Source: Mactra quadrangularis (taxonomy: Eukaryota; Mollusca; Bivalvia; Venerida; Mactridae). From it: a DNA stretch of 64,000 bases. Position numbers and translations under genes: made by a program. The stretch is from positions 31,175,267 to 31,239,266 of the forward strand of contig CM046308.1 in NCBI GenBank assembly GCA_025267735.1. Direction: 5' to 3'. Positions 41,347-52,713 of this stretch are shown one piece after another (the stretch's first letter is position 1; the number at the start of each line of letters is the position of its first letter). The notes under the pieces were generated by a model. That model was given only the letters and a program-made list of their open reading frames with translations, ran no database searches and had not been told where the DNA came from.

Positions 41347-44300
41347 CTATAGATTTTGTTGGTAAAAGTAATGAAATTATGTCACTTGTTTTTAATTGTA
41401 TCTTGAATTCATTTAATATTTTTGTACTATACAAATGAAAGCATCTTACAGTGACTTGGTGTCTTCATTAGTTAATAATTGTATTGAAATCATTTCAAAG
41501 ATTAAAATGTAATTTTAACTTATAAGTATTACAGTGTATCAGTCTTCACTGCTACAGTGAAGTATCAATTCAAGAATATTAGTGATTATGATGAATTTAT
41601 TTTTTATTTCTGTACATATTAAACTTAAATTTGATTTTTTTTCACTCAAAAAATATAACGATCGGCCCCGGGTACGAAAGTTATCGAGGACGAATGTTTC
41701 ACGAGTCCATTGCATTTTTTCAGGTCAAATATATGATCTAATCAATTATGTAATTAAGAAATCTTTATGAAATGAACGGGGTTTTAATTTCTGCATTTAA
41801 TAGCCACAATATATCATTGTGTACAATCGTAATATTCGACTAATGGTGAAAAAACAGACTGTTAACGGGAATTAACTTTATCCGTTTCGTCCCCAATGTG
41901 CGACAAATGGAATTGTTTGTAAACTAAAATTTCATTGCTTTGATAATTAACTGATAAGCGTATCGATTAATGTGTGAACTGGTTACCATTATCACAAATA
42001 GCGAGCGCGTGGATAGTGTCCATGACGTAACGAATCTATTTTTAGTAGCACTTTTTGTCATTTTTACTCACCATCGAACGTACGTATTTTCGAACAAAGA
42101 TTCATTTTGTATGTGTCGTTTTTTTACTAAACTCAAAATTAAACTTTTTTTACTTTTGATAAAATAAGCGGCCAATGATTTTACGAGGGGAAAATGGTAT
42201 GCTAACATTGTTTTGGGATGAACGTAAAGTTGGCAGACTCAGCAGACACGGCAGACACAGCAGAAGGAACGATCCTTCTGCTGTGTCTGCTGACAGAAGG
42301 ATTAATCTACAGCAGAAGGATCAATCTTTCTGCTAGGTCTGCTGGCAGAAGGATTGAGTTATAACAGAAAGATGTGTCTGCTGGCAGAAGGATTGAATTA
42401 TAACACATTTCACAAGAAATCGACACATACTCGCTTTATACTGTCGGTGGACAGCCGATATTAACGTCAGATCTTCACAAGAAGGTATTTACCCGTAGCG
42501 GCAGAGAATCGAACCAGGATGGCAGATTTTTAAATCAGCCTGCTACGCAAGGAATCATGGCAATCATGGCCACGAAAGAAATAATATAAAATTGGGGAAT
42601 AAATAAATTCCGGATCTTTAGCGCAGTTAGTAGTTCGCTATGAATTATTCATTCATGATAGTTCGAGGTGTTCCAAATGAGTTTTAATTAATAAGTAAAT
42701 TTTTAGTTAGATATTATATCCCTTAGAACAATCAAACAATAACGCCAGTATCAAACTCCCCGCAGCAGTTATTTCCCTTTATTAAATCAATAGTAGCTAA
42801 GCGTTACGTGGGCACTGTGAGGAGTTTGTGCCAGTATGTTCTGATTCGTCTTCACATTTCCTGATTATGTTTATTGTATATTCTACTTTCTAAACCTGTT
42901 TATGTCAGGGTTTTTAACTTATGATGTTAAATGTTAAGTACAATATACCTCAGGCTGTCGGCATGAATAAGTTCCCTTTAACTCTTATCATGAAAGTGAA
43001 CGGAAACACTCACTACAAGTGGTAACAATAGAGTGATAGTCATCGAATGATTTGACTTCTAGAAGATTGTGAAATAGACTAGGGTCTCAAAAAAGAAGTT
43101 AAAACAGCAAAAATAACATTTAATTTGAGCTCCAAGAACAAGTCTATGAGTTACGTTCCGAATGTAGACTCGACAAACTTAGGTCACCTCGATGTTGACA
43201 CTGCATTTTTTATAAACTATTTTGAAATTTCTCTGTGAATGTAGTCATGGAATCGAAAGATATATTATTTCTTTGTTAAATAAGACCGAGTGTCTGCAAA
43301 TCGACTTAGAAACCCGTTGAATAAGAAGGGTCATTTACTTCATTTATTTTCTAAAGTGATGCGTTACATACTTAGTAGTTCCAAATGGTGTGTTCGTTTC
43401 TTCGTAACACAGTCAGTGGAAAGTGATGTGAGAATTAGAGTTACACTTTATATGTTGCTAATTTTACCTTATTTGAACCATGATGCATTTGTCTTCAACA
43501 CAAACAATGATTCTGATTGACTTAGACTCTATGGGTCTAGGGTTCGAATCTACGGCGGACCTATGTACCTTGGGTAAATTTTGTCATGAAATTGTTCCGA
43601 TAATAACCCGCCTAAATCTGTATGAAAAAGACAGTCCAAACGAACTCTGACAAGGGTAATTCGGAAGAGTATTTGCTGAGAATTTCCCTAAGTGCTGAGT
43701 TACAGAATTGGGCAAAGGGATCTCAGTCTATCTATTAACCGTAAGCAGAACGAGTATTCGCCGCAATGTTACTGAAAATAATGATGAAATGTGACGTGGA
43801 CAACCAAAATATTTATATATTGTATTTTTATTGGAAAGTTATTGTAAAATATATGTTTGGCGAAGTTTTTGACGGTAAAATTCGTGAATCGTCTTCAAAA
43901 AAATTAACCACTAAATAGCAGATTACCCGATCGAACACATAGCCTCTTGCTTGTGAGGTGGTACGTTTGTGTAACGTTACCACTACACCAATTCCTTACA
44001 TGCCTCATCGTGTCCTAATCCTTAAAGTAATATATTCGTGAATTTTACGGAAATTTCCTACGGAAATTCACGACTATGCATACATTGCATGTCTAATGTT
44101 GCCAAATAATACATTGTAAGTTCTAATATTTTTTATTTGACAAGCCTTTAATAGTTGGGGCTTTTATTTTACGCTTTAAATAGCAGACTTCATTACATTA
44201 TTCATGAGTTGAAACTTTTTAAAACAAAGATACAACGCTGGCCCAATATACGAGAAATGCCGACCTTTTCCGAACGCTCAACACATTTTCCTATTCGATC

Positions 44301-44389
44301 GAGTTAATGCCGTTACATGTGTAAAGTTTAACTTCCATTGAAGAATGACAAAAGCGCAAAACCCGTGTTTTACATACATGTACCTGAGT
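41347..44389. other. Largely unique, CpG-containing intergenic region
   Basis: Noticeably more CG dinucleotides than the flanks. Contains the hairpin cluster at 42236-42400 and tRNA-like motifs: minus strand near 42490-42545 (GGTTCGATTC), plus strand near 43510-43560 (GGGTTCGAATC) and minus strand near 43930-43995 (GTGTTCGATC). These look like heads of decayed SINEs. No protein gene found. Confidence 0.4.
42236..42400. repeat. Cluster of AGCAGAAGGA inverted repeats
   Basis: GCAGACACAGCAGAAGGA (42251-42268) and its perfect complement (42273-42290) form an 18-bp stem with a 4-base loop. A second imperfect hairpin follows at 42311-42334, then two more direct copies of GGCAGAAGGATTGA. Confidence 0.85.
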
Positions 44390-44470
44390 AATCACGTGGT
44401 TTAAATAATTTAATCTGATTGGTTAGAATTTTGTCGCTCTATAAACAACGCCCAAGGTGTTGAATTGGAT
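44390..44470 (+). promoter_or_regulatory. Putative core promoter (E-box, CCAAT, TATA)
   Basis: CACGTG at 44393-44398, an inverted CCAAT (ATTGG, 44418-44422) and TATAAA at 44440-44445 occur in canonical order and spacing. A consensus donor lies about 95 bp past the TATA box. Divergent TATA-like matches are expected in AT-rich DNA, so the assignment rests on the combination. Confidence 0.4.
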
Positions 44471-44538
44471 TACGCGTGGTTGATTAAAATTTTAAAGTTT
44501 ATATGCTGTTGTGTTTGGATTTATTATTTGGAATTTTG
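44470..44538 (+). other. Putative first exon of a plus-strand transcript
   Basis: Starts about 30 bp after the TATA box and ends at GGAATTTTG before GTAAGTTTTT. No ATG-initiated frame of note, so non-coding or 5' UTR. Confidence 0.35.
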
Positions 44539-44696
44539 GTAAGTTTTTCCTGTTTTATCCAATATTTATCTCATAACTTTCGTATTTTACCATGCTGAGT
44601 AGTGTGTTATAAGTCGTCGACCAGTGCTTCTAAATCGGCTTCTTTTACATGCCGAATCATGGTTACTGCAGTGTACGCATCTTGATCCGGAGAGAA

Positions 44697-45000
44697 AGAA
44701 CAGAACAGAACAGAAATTTATTTAGAAAAGTACATAGTACATATTCATAAATACCATAATTTAAGCATAATTACACACAAAAAATGGTAGATTTGATCGT
44801 TACTATAGCAAACATGTGACTAAGTTGGATCTGCTCATTGTCATCCAGCACGGCAGCAGAGAGGAAGGTAGAGGTTCCATACCCATTTAATTGTTTATGA
44901 AGGTGTCTAATATAATGCTCATCACCTGCACATAATGCTCATCACCTGCACATAATGCTCATAGAGTGTGATGCAGTATAAATAGATAAAAAATAGATAA
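44697..45000 (-). mobile_element. Probable LINE 3' tail and short tandem repeat
   Basis: On the minus strand the sequence ends CTAAATAAATTTCTGTTCTG plus further TTCTG repeats, a simple-repeat tail typical of CR1/L2-like LINEs. At 44918-44965 a 23-bp unit (ATAATGCTCATCACCTGCAC) is tandemly repeated. Confidence 0.35.
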
Positions 45001-45122
45001 ATATCTTCATGAGCTGTGCAGAAATTGCTGTACGCATTTATTGGTGATGAAACTGTGCCTATAAAATGTTGTTTTGGTTGTAAATTGAACTCAATGAATG
45101 TATAGTTAGCTGTGACACCAGT

Positions 45123-45410
45123 CAGGGGTGGATCCAGGATTTTTTCTCGGGGCGGGGGGGGTCCAAACTTTTCTAGGGGGTCCAAACTTTCGAACCACAT
45201 TAACATTATACATGTACATTATTTGCTGAATAATGCAACATATTGATAATAAGAACTACATAACCATTAAATCTATATTAACTACGGAGAAAAATGCTTC
45301 ATGATACTTAAAAATGACTTACAGTCAAGAAATACACTAATAGACAGGTACATTTTGGAAATTCTAAGGGGGGTCCGGACCCCCTGACCTCCCCGCTGGA
45401 TCCACCTTTG
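45123..45410. mobile_element. MITE with GGATCCA ends
   Basis: Left CAGGGGTGGATCCAGGATT and right CTGGATCCACCTTTG are inverted. CCAGT directly flanks both ends (possible 5-bp duplication). GGGGTCCAAAC and GGGGGTCCGGACCCCC further pair inside. No coding capacity. Confidence 0.65.
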
Positions 45411-45428
45411 CCAGTAATAACAGAAACA

Positions 45429-45450
45429 GCAGTAAGATCAATCTTACTGC
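45429..45450. repeat. Short perfect hairpin GCAGTAAGAT
   Basis: GCAGTAAGAT-CA-ATCTTACTGC, a 10-bp perfect stem. A split version of the same arms occurs at 58388-58438, and a related form (AGCAGAAGGATCAATC) at 42311. Confidence 0.7.
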
Positions 45451-46839
45451 CTTGCCTGCACAACAAGATTAACTTTGTAACAGTTAGGTCTATCTATTCA
45501 CCCAGCCCACCTGTGCCCCTAATAACAATCCCTCTGAAACTGGCCCTGTGCTTCTGTGAGTTATATAATTGTAGTTGTTTGAAATATTTTCAACATCAGT
45601 ATTTAAGGTATATGACCACCAAACATCGTTTCATTGCAGTTTGTGTTTCATTATGAGTATAATCACAGATGTGTTTCCATGGCAACAGAAGTGACAATGT
45701 AAGCCATGTGACATTCAATAAATGACATTAGTGAATTATACCTATTTTAAGTGTGTACCTTTCATTACCTGTGTCCATTATTGGACACCGTACTTTTTGT
45801 TTGTACTACTTCTTTTGTGTAAAGTTGTATTTTGGACATGTTGAAATTTATGAATTTTAGTATATAGAGATATTTTATTATACTGATTTCAGACAATGTA
45901 TGAATTAATTTGTATTTTTAACTCTTAGTGCATCTGTACGGGGGTGTACACAATCTGATTGGAAGATTTTATTTTAACTGTTTTCACTGTACTTCATGTA
46001 AACTTGCACAAAAGTTTACATGTTTAAACTCACTTTTTTCATAAAAAATAAATATTACTAAACCACTTTTTTGATATTTTTCTATTAACCTTACTTATTT
46101 ATTTCATTAGGATTAAAATGAAAACTGAAATTTATGAAAATTATTTGTAAATTTCAATTATTGCAACCACACCTATTTTAAAGTCATGAAGGACATTCGT
46201 AAATTACATAGTCCTTAACAATGCGTCTTGTATAAAACAGTGACATAAAGTATGCGATGAAAATCAAGATAAGGAGAAGAAAAAACATGTGGACAGTTCC
46301 TTTGCTATTACTTATTAAGTTGATTATGAATATTGTAAAATCTAGTGTAAGATTATATATATAATACTTTAAACAATGTATTTAAATAATAATGAAATCA
46401 TTACTTAAAATATATTTAAAATATATCTCTATTTGATCATTGTTAAATCGTGTTTCGCACTTTCCTCATCATAACTATATCTGTACTTATACGCCATTAC
46501 CGTTTTATACAATTGAACGTATTTATACCATATATTTTATTTACTTCTGTATTGTATTTATGTTGTAATATTTGCATAACTTGTAAACTGTTGGGCGTCA
46601 TGCCTTATGTTTATTGAATAAAGTATCTATCTAAAGTATCTATATTATTCATATGAAAATAACAAAAAAAAGTGAAACATAAAATTCACTAAACTTTTAG
46701 CGCATAATATAAATACTTTGAACCTGTGCCACAATATTGCAGACTAACATGATTCCCCCAAAACTAATATGTCCAAAATTAAAAGTACAATAACATGCCT
46801 TGTTTACAAAATTGATTTATAGTCACATACATGCATGTA
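45451..46839. other. AT-rich intergenic sequence
   Basis: No gene recognised. At about 46530-46640 the sequence CTTATGTTTATTGAATAAAG followed by TATCTATC-type repeats resembles a LINE 3' tail in plus orientation. Confidence 0.35.
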
Positions 46840-47146
46840 GCTGCCTGGCTAGCTCAGTTGGTAGCACACAATTCTACTGATCGAGGGGTAGTGGGTTCAA
46901 TTCCTGGGCGGGGCATACTTTCATGGAACTTGGTCATGAAAATAGTTCTACGGCCATTCTCCCTCCTACCACTGATTCTTAATTATGTAGGGCAGTTGTC
47001 AGTCATTGAAGAAAGTACACACCTAGTAGTTGGTTAACAGCTAAATCTAGGAATTTAGCCTTTCTAGGAATGTGAGTAGGTTGACTGACCGACATTATAT
47101 GACCTGTACAATGTATTGCACGGCATTTAACCCAAAAAAAAACAAG
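46840..47146 (+). mobile_element. SINE family C, copy 1
   Basis: tRNA-like head (CTGGCTAGCTCAGTTGGTAG A box; GGGTTCAATTCC B box), body with CCTACCACTGATTCTTAATT and TTAGCCTTTCTAGG, ending AACCC plus an A-rich tail. Collinear with 50484-50792 and, in reverse, 57716-58010. Confidence 0.85.
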
Positions 47147-47363
47147 CTAACAAATTTACATGCATACTGAAACTCACATTTAATGTAAGTGAAGTGTGTA
47201 ATCATTATAATTTGGTTGTTCAAGCTCAGTTTAATATATGTTGCACTATACTAGATCTACATGAATCTAAAGAGATGTAACCATGGATAAATTATTTTTT
47301 GGAGTTATGCTCCTTACTACTAACATTTAAGGTTAAAATTTGTTCAAATTGGCAGATTGTTAG

Positions 47364-47637
47364 TTTTTAGCTCGACTTAACAAAGTAAATAAAGAGCTCT
47401 CCTACTCGCGTTTGCATCCGCGTTTGTGTCCATATTTCTAATTAAAGATATTGTGCAGTAAAATATTTTTTACTATAACTTTTTATTTCTTAAGGTATTA
47501 ACTCCAAACTTTAAATTTATGTTCCTTATTATCAACCACATCTCATGTGACAAGGTTCATAACTACAAATACATTTTTTCAGAATTATCTCCCCTTGAAC
47601 TTGAAATTTTCTTTAAAAAAATTTGCAACTGTTTTAT
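47364..47637 (+). mobile_element. Helentron-like family A, 5' fragment
   Basis: Starts TTTTAGCTCGACTTAACAAA with GAGCTCTCCTACTCGC as in 34217-34918, runs into one core repeat (CCACATCTCATGTGACAAGG), and is cut off by the TATACCCCC element at 47638. Confidence 0.75.
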
Positions 47638-47738
47638 TATACCCCCTCCCCCCGCAAACGAAGTTTTCGGGGGTATACTGAAACACCCTGGTTGTTGGTT
47701 GGTTGGTTGGTTTAGTTGGTCCCAAAAAAAAATAACTT
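47638..47738 (+). mobile_element. TATACCCCC element, 5' fragment (variant)
   Basis: Fold-back TATACCCCCTCC...CGGGGGTATACTG followed by a (GGTT)n microsatellite. Related in design to 63546-63778 but with a different interior. Inserted in or joined to the family A fragment. Confidence 0.65.
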
Positions 47739-47749
47739 AGTATGTTTAT

Positions 47750-48809
47750 TAACCAGGTTTTCAACGAAAACCAGGTTATTGTAATGCCGAAGTTGGTGGG
47801 CGGGCGGGCGTCAACTTTTGGTTTCCGCTCATTAACTTTAGTTTGCTTTGGCCTATTGACACCAAACTTGGTGTATAGGTAGCTTATATCAAGAGGCAGC
47901 TTGGGGTTGCTACCCAGGTGTCTGTGATCAAGGTCAAGGTCACTGACACTAAAAATAGAATTTCAGTTTCCGCTCAATAACTTTAGTTTGCTTTGACCTA
48001 TTGACACCAAACTTGGTGTTTGGGTAGCTTATATCAAGACGCAGCTTGGGATTGCTACCCAGGTGTCTGTGATCAAGGTCAAGGTCACTGACACTAAAAA
48101 TAGAAATTCAGTTTCCGCTCAATAACTTTAGTTTGCTTTGACCTATTGACAAGAAACTTGGTGTATGGGTAGCTTATATCAAGACGCAGCTTGGGATTGC
48201 TACCCAGGTGTCTGTGATCAAGGTCAAGGTCACGGACACTAAAAATAGAAATTCAGTTTCTGCTCAATAACTTTAGTTTGCTTTGACCTATTGACACCAG
48301 ACTTAGTGTATGGGTAGCTTATATCAAGAGGCAGCTTGGGATTGCTACCTAGGTGTCTGTGATCAAGGTCAAGGTCACTGACACTAAAAATAGAAATTCA
48401 GTTTCCTCTCAATAACTTTAGTTTGCTTTGACCTATTGACACCAAACTTGGTGTATGGGTAGCTTATATCAAGAGGCAGCTTGGGATTGATACTCAGGTG
48501 TCTGTGATCAAGGTCAAGGTCACTGACACTAAAAATAGAAATTCAGTTTCCGCTCAATAACTTTAGTTTGCTTTGACCTATTGACACCAAACTTGGTGCA
48601 TTGGTAGCTGATATCAAGAGACAGCTTGGGATTGCTACCCAATTGTCTGTGATCAAGGTCAAGGTCACTGTTGCTAAATTAGAAATTCAGTTTCCATGTA
48701 ATTGCTTCATTTTGCATTTATTGATTTTGTTGCTTTCAAATGAATCATTTCTGTCATATCCAAACTTGGTCGTTGAAAACCTGGTTTCGTCGCATTGCGA
48801 CGCTTCTTG
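47750..48809 (+). mobile_element. Helentron-like family B, full-length with six core repeats
   Basis: 5' fold-back AACCAGGTTTTC-AAC-GAAAACCAGGTT, a GGGC microsatellite (47798), six tandem core units of about 146 bp (47815-48690) and a 3' end with AAACCTGGTTTCG, perfect 6-bp-stem hairpin CGTCGC-ATT-GCGACG (48788-48802), then CTTCTTG and TTT. Each core carries GATCAAGGTCAAGGTCAC. No rep/helicase gene, so non-autonomous. Confidence 0.85.
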
Positions 48810-49081
48810 TTTCTTAATGTATTTTAATAGAATTTTGCACACAAGTTCTCATTCTTATAGTGGATAAATGCAAGCAGTTTAAAATTAAGTCCAATTAAAA
48901 ATGGCCGACTTGCGGCTTGAATTTTTTAAAATTTAATTTAGTAACTGTATAGTATGCTTATTTCAATAGATTTTTTTCTTATTTAATTTTATAGAATTTT
49001 GCACAAGCGTTTACAGCTGATGTGTACATGCACTTTATATCAATTCCAATTCAAAATGGCCGACTGGCTGCCATCCTTTTT

Positions 49082-49597
49082 ATATGCCCGAATGAAATTT
49101 CGGGCATATTATGTTATACCCCCTGGCGTCCGTCTGTCCATCCGTCCGTCCGTCCGTCTGTTAGCAATTTGGTTTCCGAAGCATAACTTAAGTTCCATTT
49201 GGCCAACAATATTCAAACTTCATAGGATGATTGTCCATATCAGGTAGAAGACCCCTATTGATTTTGGGTTTCCGGAGCATAACTTAAGTTCCATATGGTC
49301 CACAATATTCAAACTTCATACGATGATTATCCATATCGGGTAGAAGACCCCTTTTGATTTTGGGGTCACAAGGTCAAAGGTCAAGGTCACTATTACCTTA
49401 AAACTGAAAACAGTTTCCGGAGCATAACTTAAGTTTCATTTGGTCCACAATATTCAAACTTCATACAATGATTGTCCATATCGGGTAGAAGACCCCTATT
49501 GATTTTGGGGTCACAAGGTCAAAGGTCAAGGTCACTATTACCTTAAAACTGAAAATAAATCTTTTTTCTCTACTTTGTTTTCCACAATTATTCATAA
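49082..49597 (+). mobile_element. Helentron-like family C, 3'-truncated copy
   Basis: 5' fold-back ATATGCCCGAATG/CGGGCATAT, (TCCG)n microsatellite at 49129-49159, about three core units of about 120 bp with CAAGGTCAAAGGTCAAGGTC, ending after TTATTCATA without the 3' hairpin present in 52928-53847. Confidence 0.8.
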
Positions 49598-50483
49598 TAT
49601 GATATTTATATGAAATATATAAACAATTTAGTTTAAACAATTTAGTGTTGGGGCCTCATATTTAGCTTCTATTTTGTATCTTCTGTTATAAGGCTGTTCT
49701 GATTATGGCTCTTACCCATTTAATAAAACCCCCTCTTTGGTTTCAAAATTTGCATTGCAGGTCTATGGAAAGTGTGTTATGTAATTGAAGAAAAATTCTG
49801 AATTTTTGGATATTGGTCACTAACTTGTCAATACTATATCTAAACGTCTATTGTGGGAAATAATTGGTATTTTTGCAATTAAGCTTATTCATACTTAAGC
49901 ATTTAAAGATTAAAATTGAGATATTTTAGTAGCTGTAAATATATTTGAATTAAAGTTAGCGTGCTAAATCATCAGCTCTACATCTATCTACCTATAAAGG
50001 GAGATTACTGTGGATGAACTTGATTTGGAGTTTACTCCTTTATACTACAATATTGAAGGTTAAAATTTGTTCACACTGAATGTAATTATTAATAAAAAAA
50101 GGTATTTGATTGTAAGTTTGCTAGCTTTTTTATCAGTTCTACATCTGCACAATTAAAAAGGGACATGAATCTGGATGAATTATTCTTAGAGTTATGCCCC
50201 TTATTAATAAGTTATTATGGTTTATTATGGGACAACAAAGTCCTGTCTTAACAGCACTTTTATTTAAATATTTTACTTGAGATTAGTGTCATGATCAGCT
50301 TTTTATAAAATTTATTAGCATCAACCGTCAGTATTTTGATTTATTATTTCAGATATACAATATAACTGCATGGAAGATTGGTTTAGATGATTATGAACAG
50401 GAAATGTATGGTCATCTGAAAGAAGATAAGTGCAGATTTTTACTAGTTCAGTACATATTTTTTAACGATTTTATTGCTTGAAT
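49598..50483. other. Intergenic sequence with a weak exon candidate
   Basis: AT-rich. A good acceptor (ATTATTTCAG) at 50343-50352 opens a 43-codon frame starting IYNITAWKIGLDDYEQEMYG, but no convincing donor follows. It is at best an uncertain exon. Confidence 0.3.
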
Positions 50484-50792
50484 GAGCGGTCCGGCTAGAT
50501 CAGATGGTAGCATGCAAGTCTATTGATCGAGGGGTCCTGGGTTCAATTACTGGGCAGGGCATACTTCCATGGAGCTTGGTCATGAATAATTTTCTACAGC
50601 CATTCCTCCTCCTACCAATGATTCTTAATTATGTTGGGCAGTTGTCAGTCACTGATGAAAGTATGTGCTAAGTAGTAGTTTAACAGTTAAATCCAGAGAT
50701 TTAGCCTTTCCAGGAACAGTGAGTTGGTTGACTGACCCCTATTATATGACCTATACAATTTGTTGCTACGGAGTTCAACCCAACAAAAAAAA
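50484..50792 (+). mobile_element. SINE family C, copy 2
   Basis: Head GGTCCGGCTAGATCAGATGG with B box GGGTTCAATTAC, body and A-rich tail collinear with 46840-47146; diverged by scattered substitutions. Confidence 0.85.
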
Positions 50793-51059
50793 TAGCTTGA
50801 ATGTAAAACATAGTAAGTGCATGTTTTTACATTCTCTCTTTCCAAGGGTAATTATACAGTTCACAGTTTATTTGATAATGATAGAGACCACCGGCCCATA
50901 ACATGATACATACATTTGTAATAACATATACATGAAAATATGCATATTATAATGTTGAAAGACAAATATAGAATTATCATTTGACAATATTACAAACATA
51001 ATTATAATGTTTTAATATATACATGTACATGTAATTCATTATGCTTGTTAATTAAGTCA

Positions 51060-51518
51060 AAATGGCAAACAATCTGGAATCATGCTGTATTTAATAAATT
51101 ACATGACATAAAGCCAATCCTTGGTTCATCTTCGTCAACAATATTTTCTAATCGCTGAGATCAAATAGTAATAACGCGATGTAGAATTGGTCATATCAGA
51201 TTAACACATTCATACCTTTTTCAAAAAGAGGAAGCACCTAAATATATACCATGTAACAAGCATGTCAATGTAAAACACGTTGTACTTGACTGTCCGGGTC
51301 TTAAATACATTAGTGACAAACATTTTAATTACTTAAAGACATTTTTGAATCTGTTTCATCATATGCGATACTTAACTTTTTGAAAGAAGTATATGTTAAT
51401 TATAAGATATAGAGCTTTACATCATTAATTCAGTTAGAATTAATAGTATCATTGATTGCTTTCGAGGTGATTTGACCTTTTTGTGTTGGTGTGCCATAAA
51501 ACCCAAACAAACAATCTA
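51060..51518 (+). mobile_element. LINE fragment: reverse transcriptase C-terminus, 3' UTR and tail
   Basis: With one or two frame breaks the sequence reads WNHAVFNKLHDIKPIL, then RIGHIRLTHSYLF, KYIPCNKHVNVKHVVLDCPG (a Cys/His knuckle typical of the C-terminal region of animal LINE ORF2) and a stop after RYLTF. It is followed by a 3' UTR and the tail TAAAACCCAAACAAACAA. 5'-truncated; the same family as 14459-14845. Confidence 0.7.
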
Positions 51519-52335
51519 TTAACATTTTGTTTCTCAGCTTCCAAGCATATACAGTAAACATTCAGTGTACAAAAATCATGATAATATACAGTAAACATTG
51601 AATCTACATGCTTAATAAAATGTACCTGCTCTTTCTATTTCTTATAATTTTTTTCCTATTTTTCTATCTTTTCATAGGCAAGTATTCAGTGAACATTCAT
51701 GTAAAAACCCATGTAGTAATATGCTGTTAACATTGAATATATCTAAACAAGTAACCACTATATCTAAACAAGTAACCACTTTTTCCATATCTTTAGATCT
51801 TTTCCTATCTTTCTATCTTTTCACACGATATAATACAGAAAAAACAACAACATAAAACTCATTCTGTTCTGTAAGTTTCATCCATTCTTGTCATGACTTA
51901 AGTTTTCAGTAATCATACATTGTATAAAGTAAAAAATGATGTGGTTATATGCAGTTAACATTCAAATAAAATGTACCAATTCTTTTTGTTTTTTGTATAA
52001 GGCTTTTTTTACAACTTCTTAATTTTTGTATGAAACTATGAATAATTGTTCATATCGCATTTCAAAGTCGCTATTGACTCTTGAAAACGTTCAAACTGAG
52101 ATAGTACTTAGTGTGTGGTCAGTATTTAAAGGGAGTTCATGATGTGCTCGCTTATTTTCTGAATTTTTACTTTTCCCATTTAACTTTTGTTTTAACTTAT
52201 TTTTTAACTCATTTTTTTTTCATCTTAAAATTTTGGAGTATGGAATGATTATCTGCTTAACTTCAATTTTGTTTAAGCCAAAGGACACCTTTTTACTTCT
52301 AGAAAATTTTGGTTCTGTTTTTGCTTATATTTTTT

Positions 52336-52711
52336 GTTATTGTAAGCTCACAGATTTTTCATCTTAGGCATCTTAAGTATTTTTGTTTTAAACTTATTTC
52401 AATTTTATTATTTTTGTTTTCTTTTTTTATCAATGACTTTGCTAGAAGTTTATTTTTACAATCTTAGAATTTTGCTTGTAGGTTTTTTTTACAATTAATG
52501 TAGGTTATTTTTTACAATTTATTTTTGTTATTGTAAGCTTACAGATTTTTCATCTTAGGCATCTTAAGTATTTTTGTTTTAAACTTATTTCAATTTTATT
52601 ATTTTTGTTTTCTTTTTTTATCAATGACTTTGCTAGAAGTTTATTTTTACAATCTTAGAATTTTGCTTGTAGGTTTTTTTTTACAATTAATGTAGGTTAT
52701 TTTTTTACAAT
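52336..52711. repeat. Tandem duplication, unit about 190 bp
   Basis: TAAGCTCACAGATTTTTCATC through GTAGGTTTTTTTTACAATTAA occurs twice in succession (from about 52340 and 52530), nearly identical. Confidence 0.85.
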
Positions 52712-52713
52712 TT

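Noticed and set aside
48601..48867. 88-codon frame
   Set aside because: Lies across the last core repeat and 3' terminus of the family B element.
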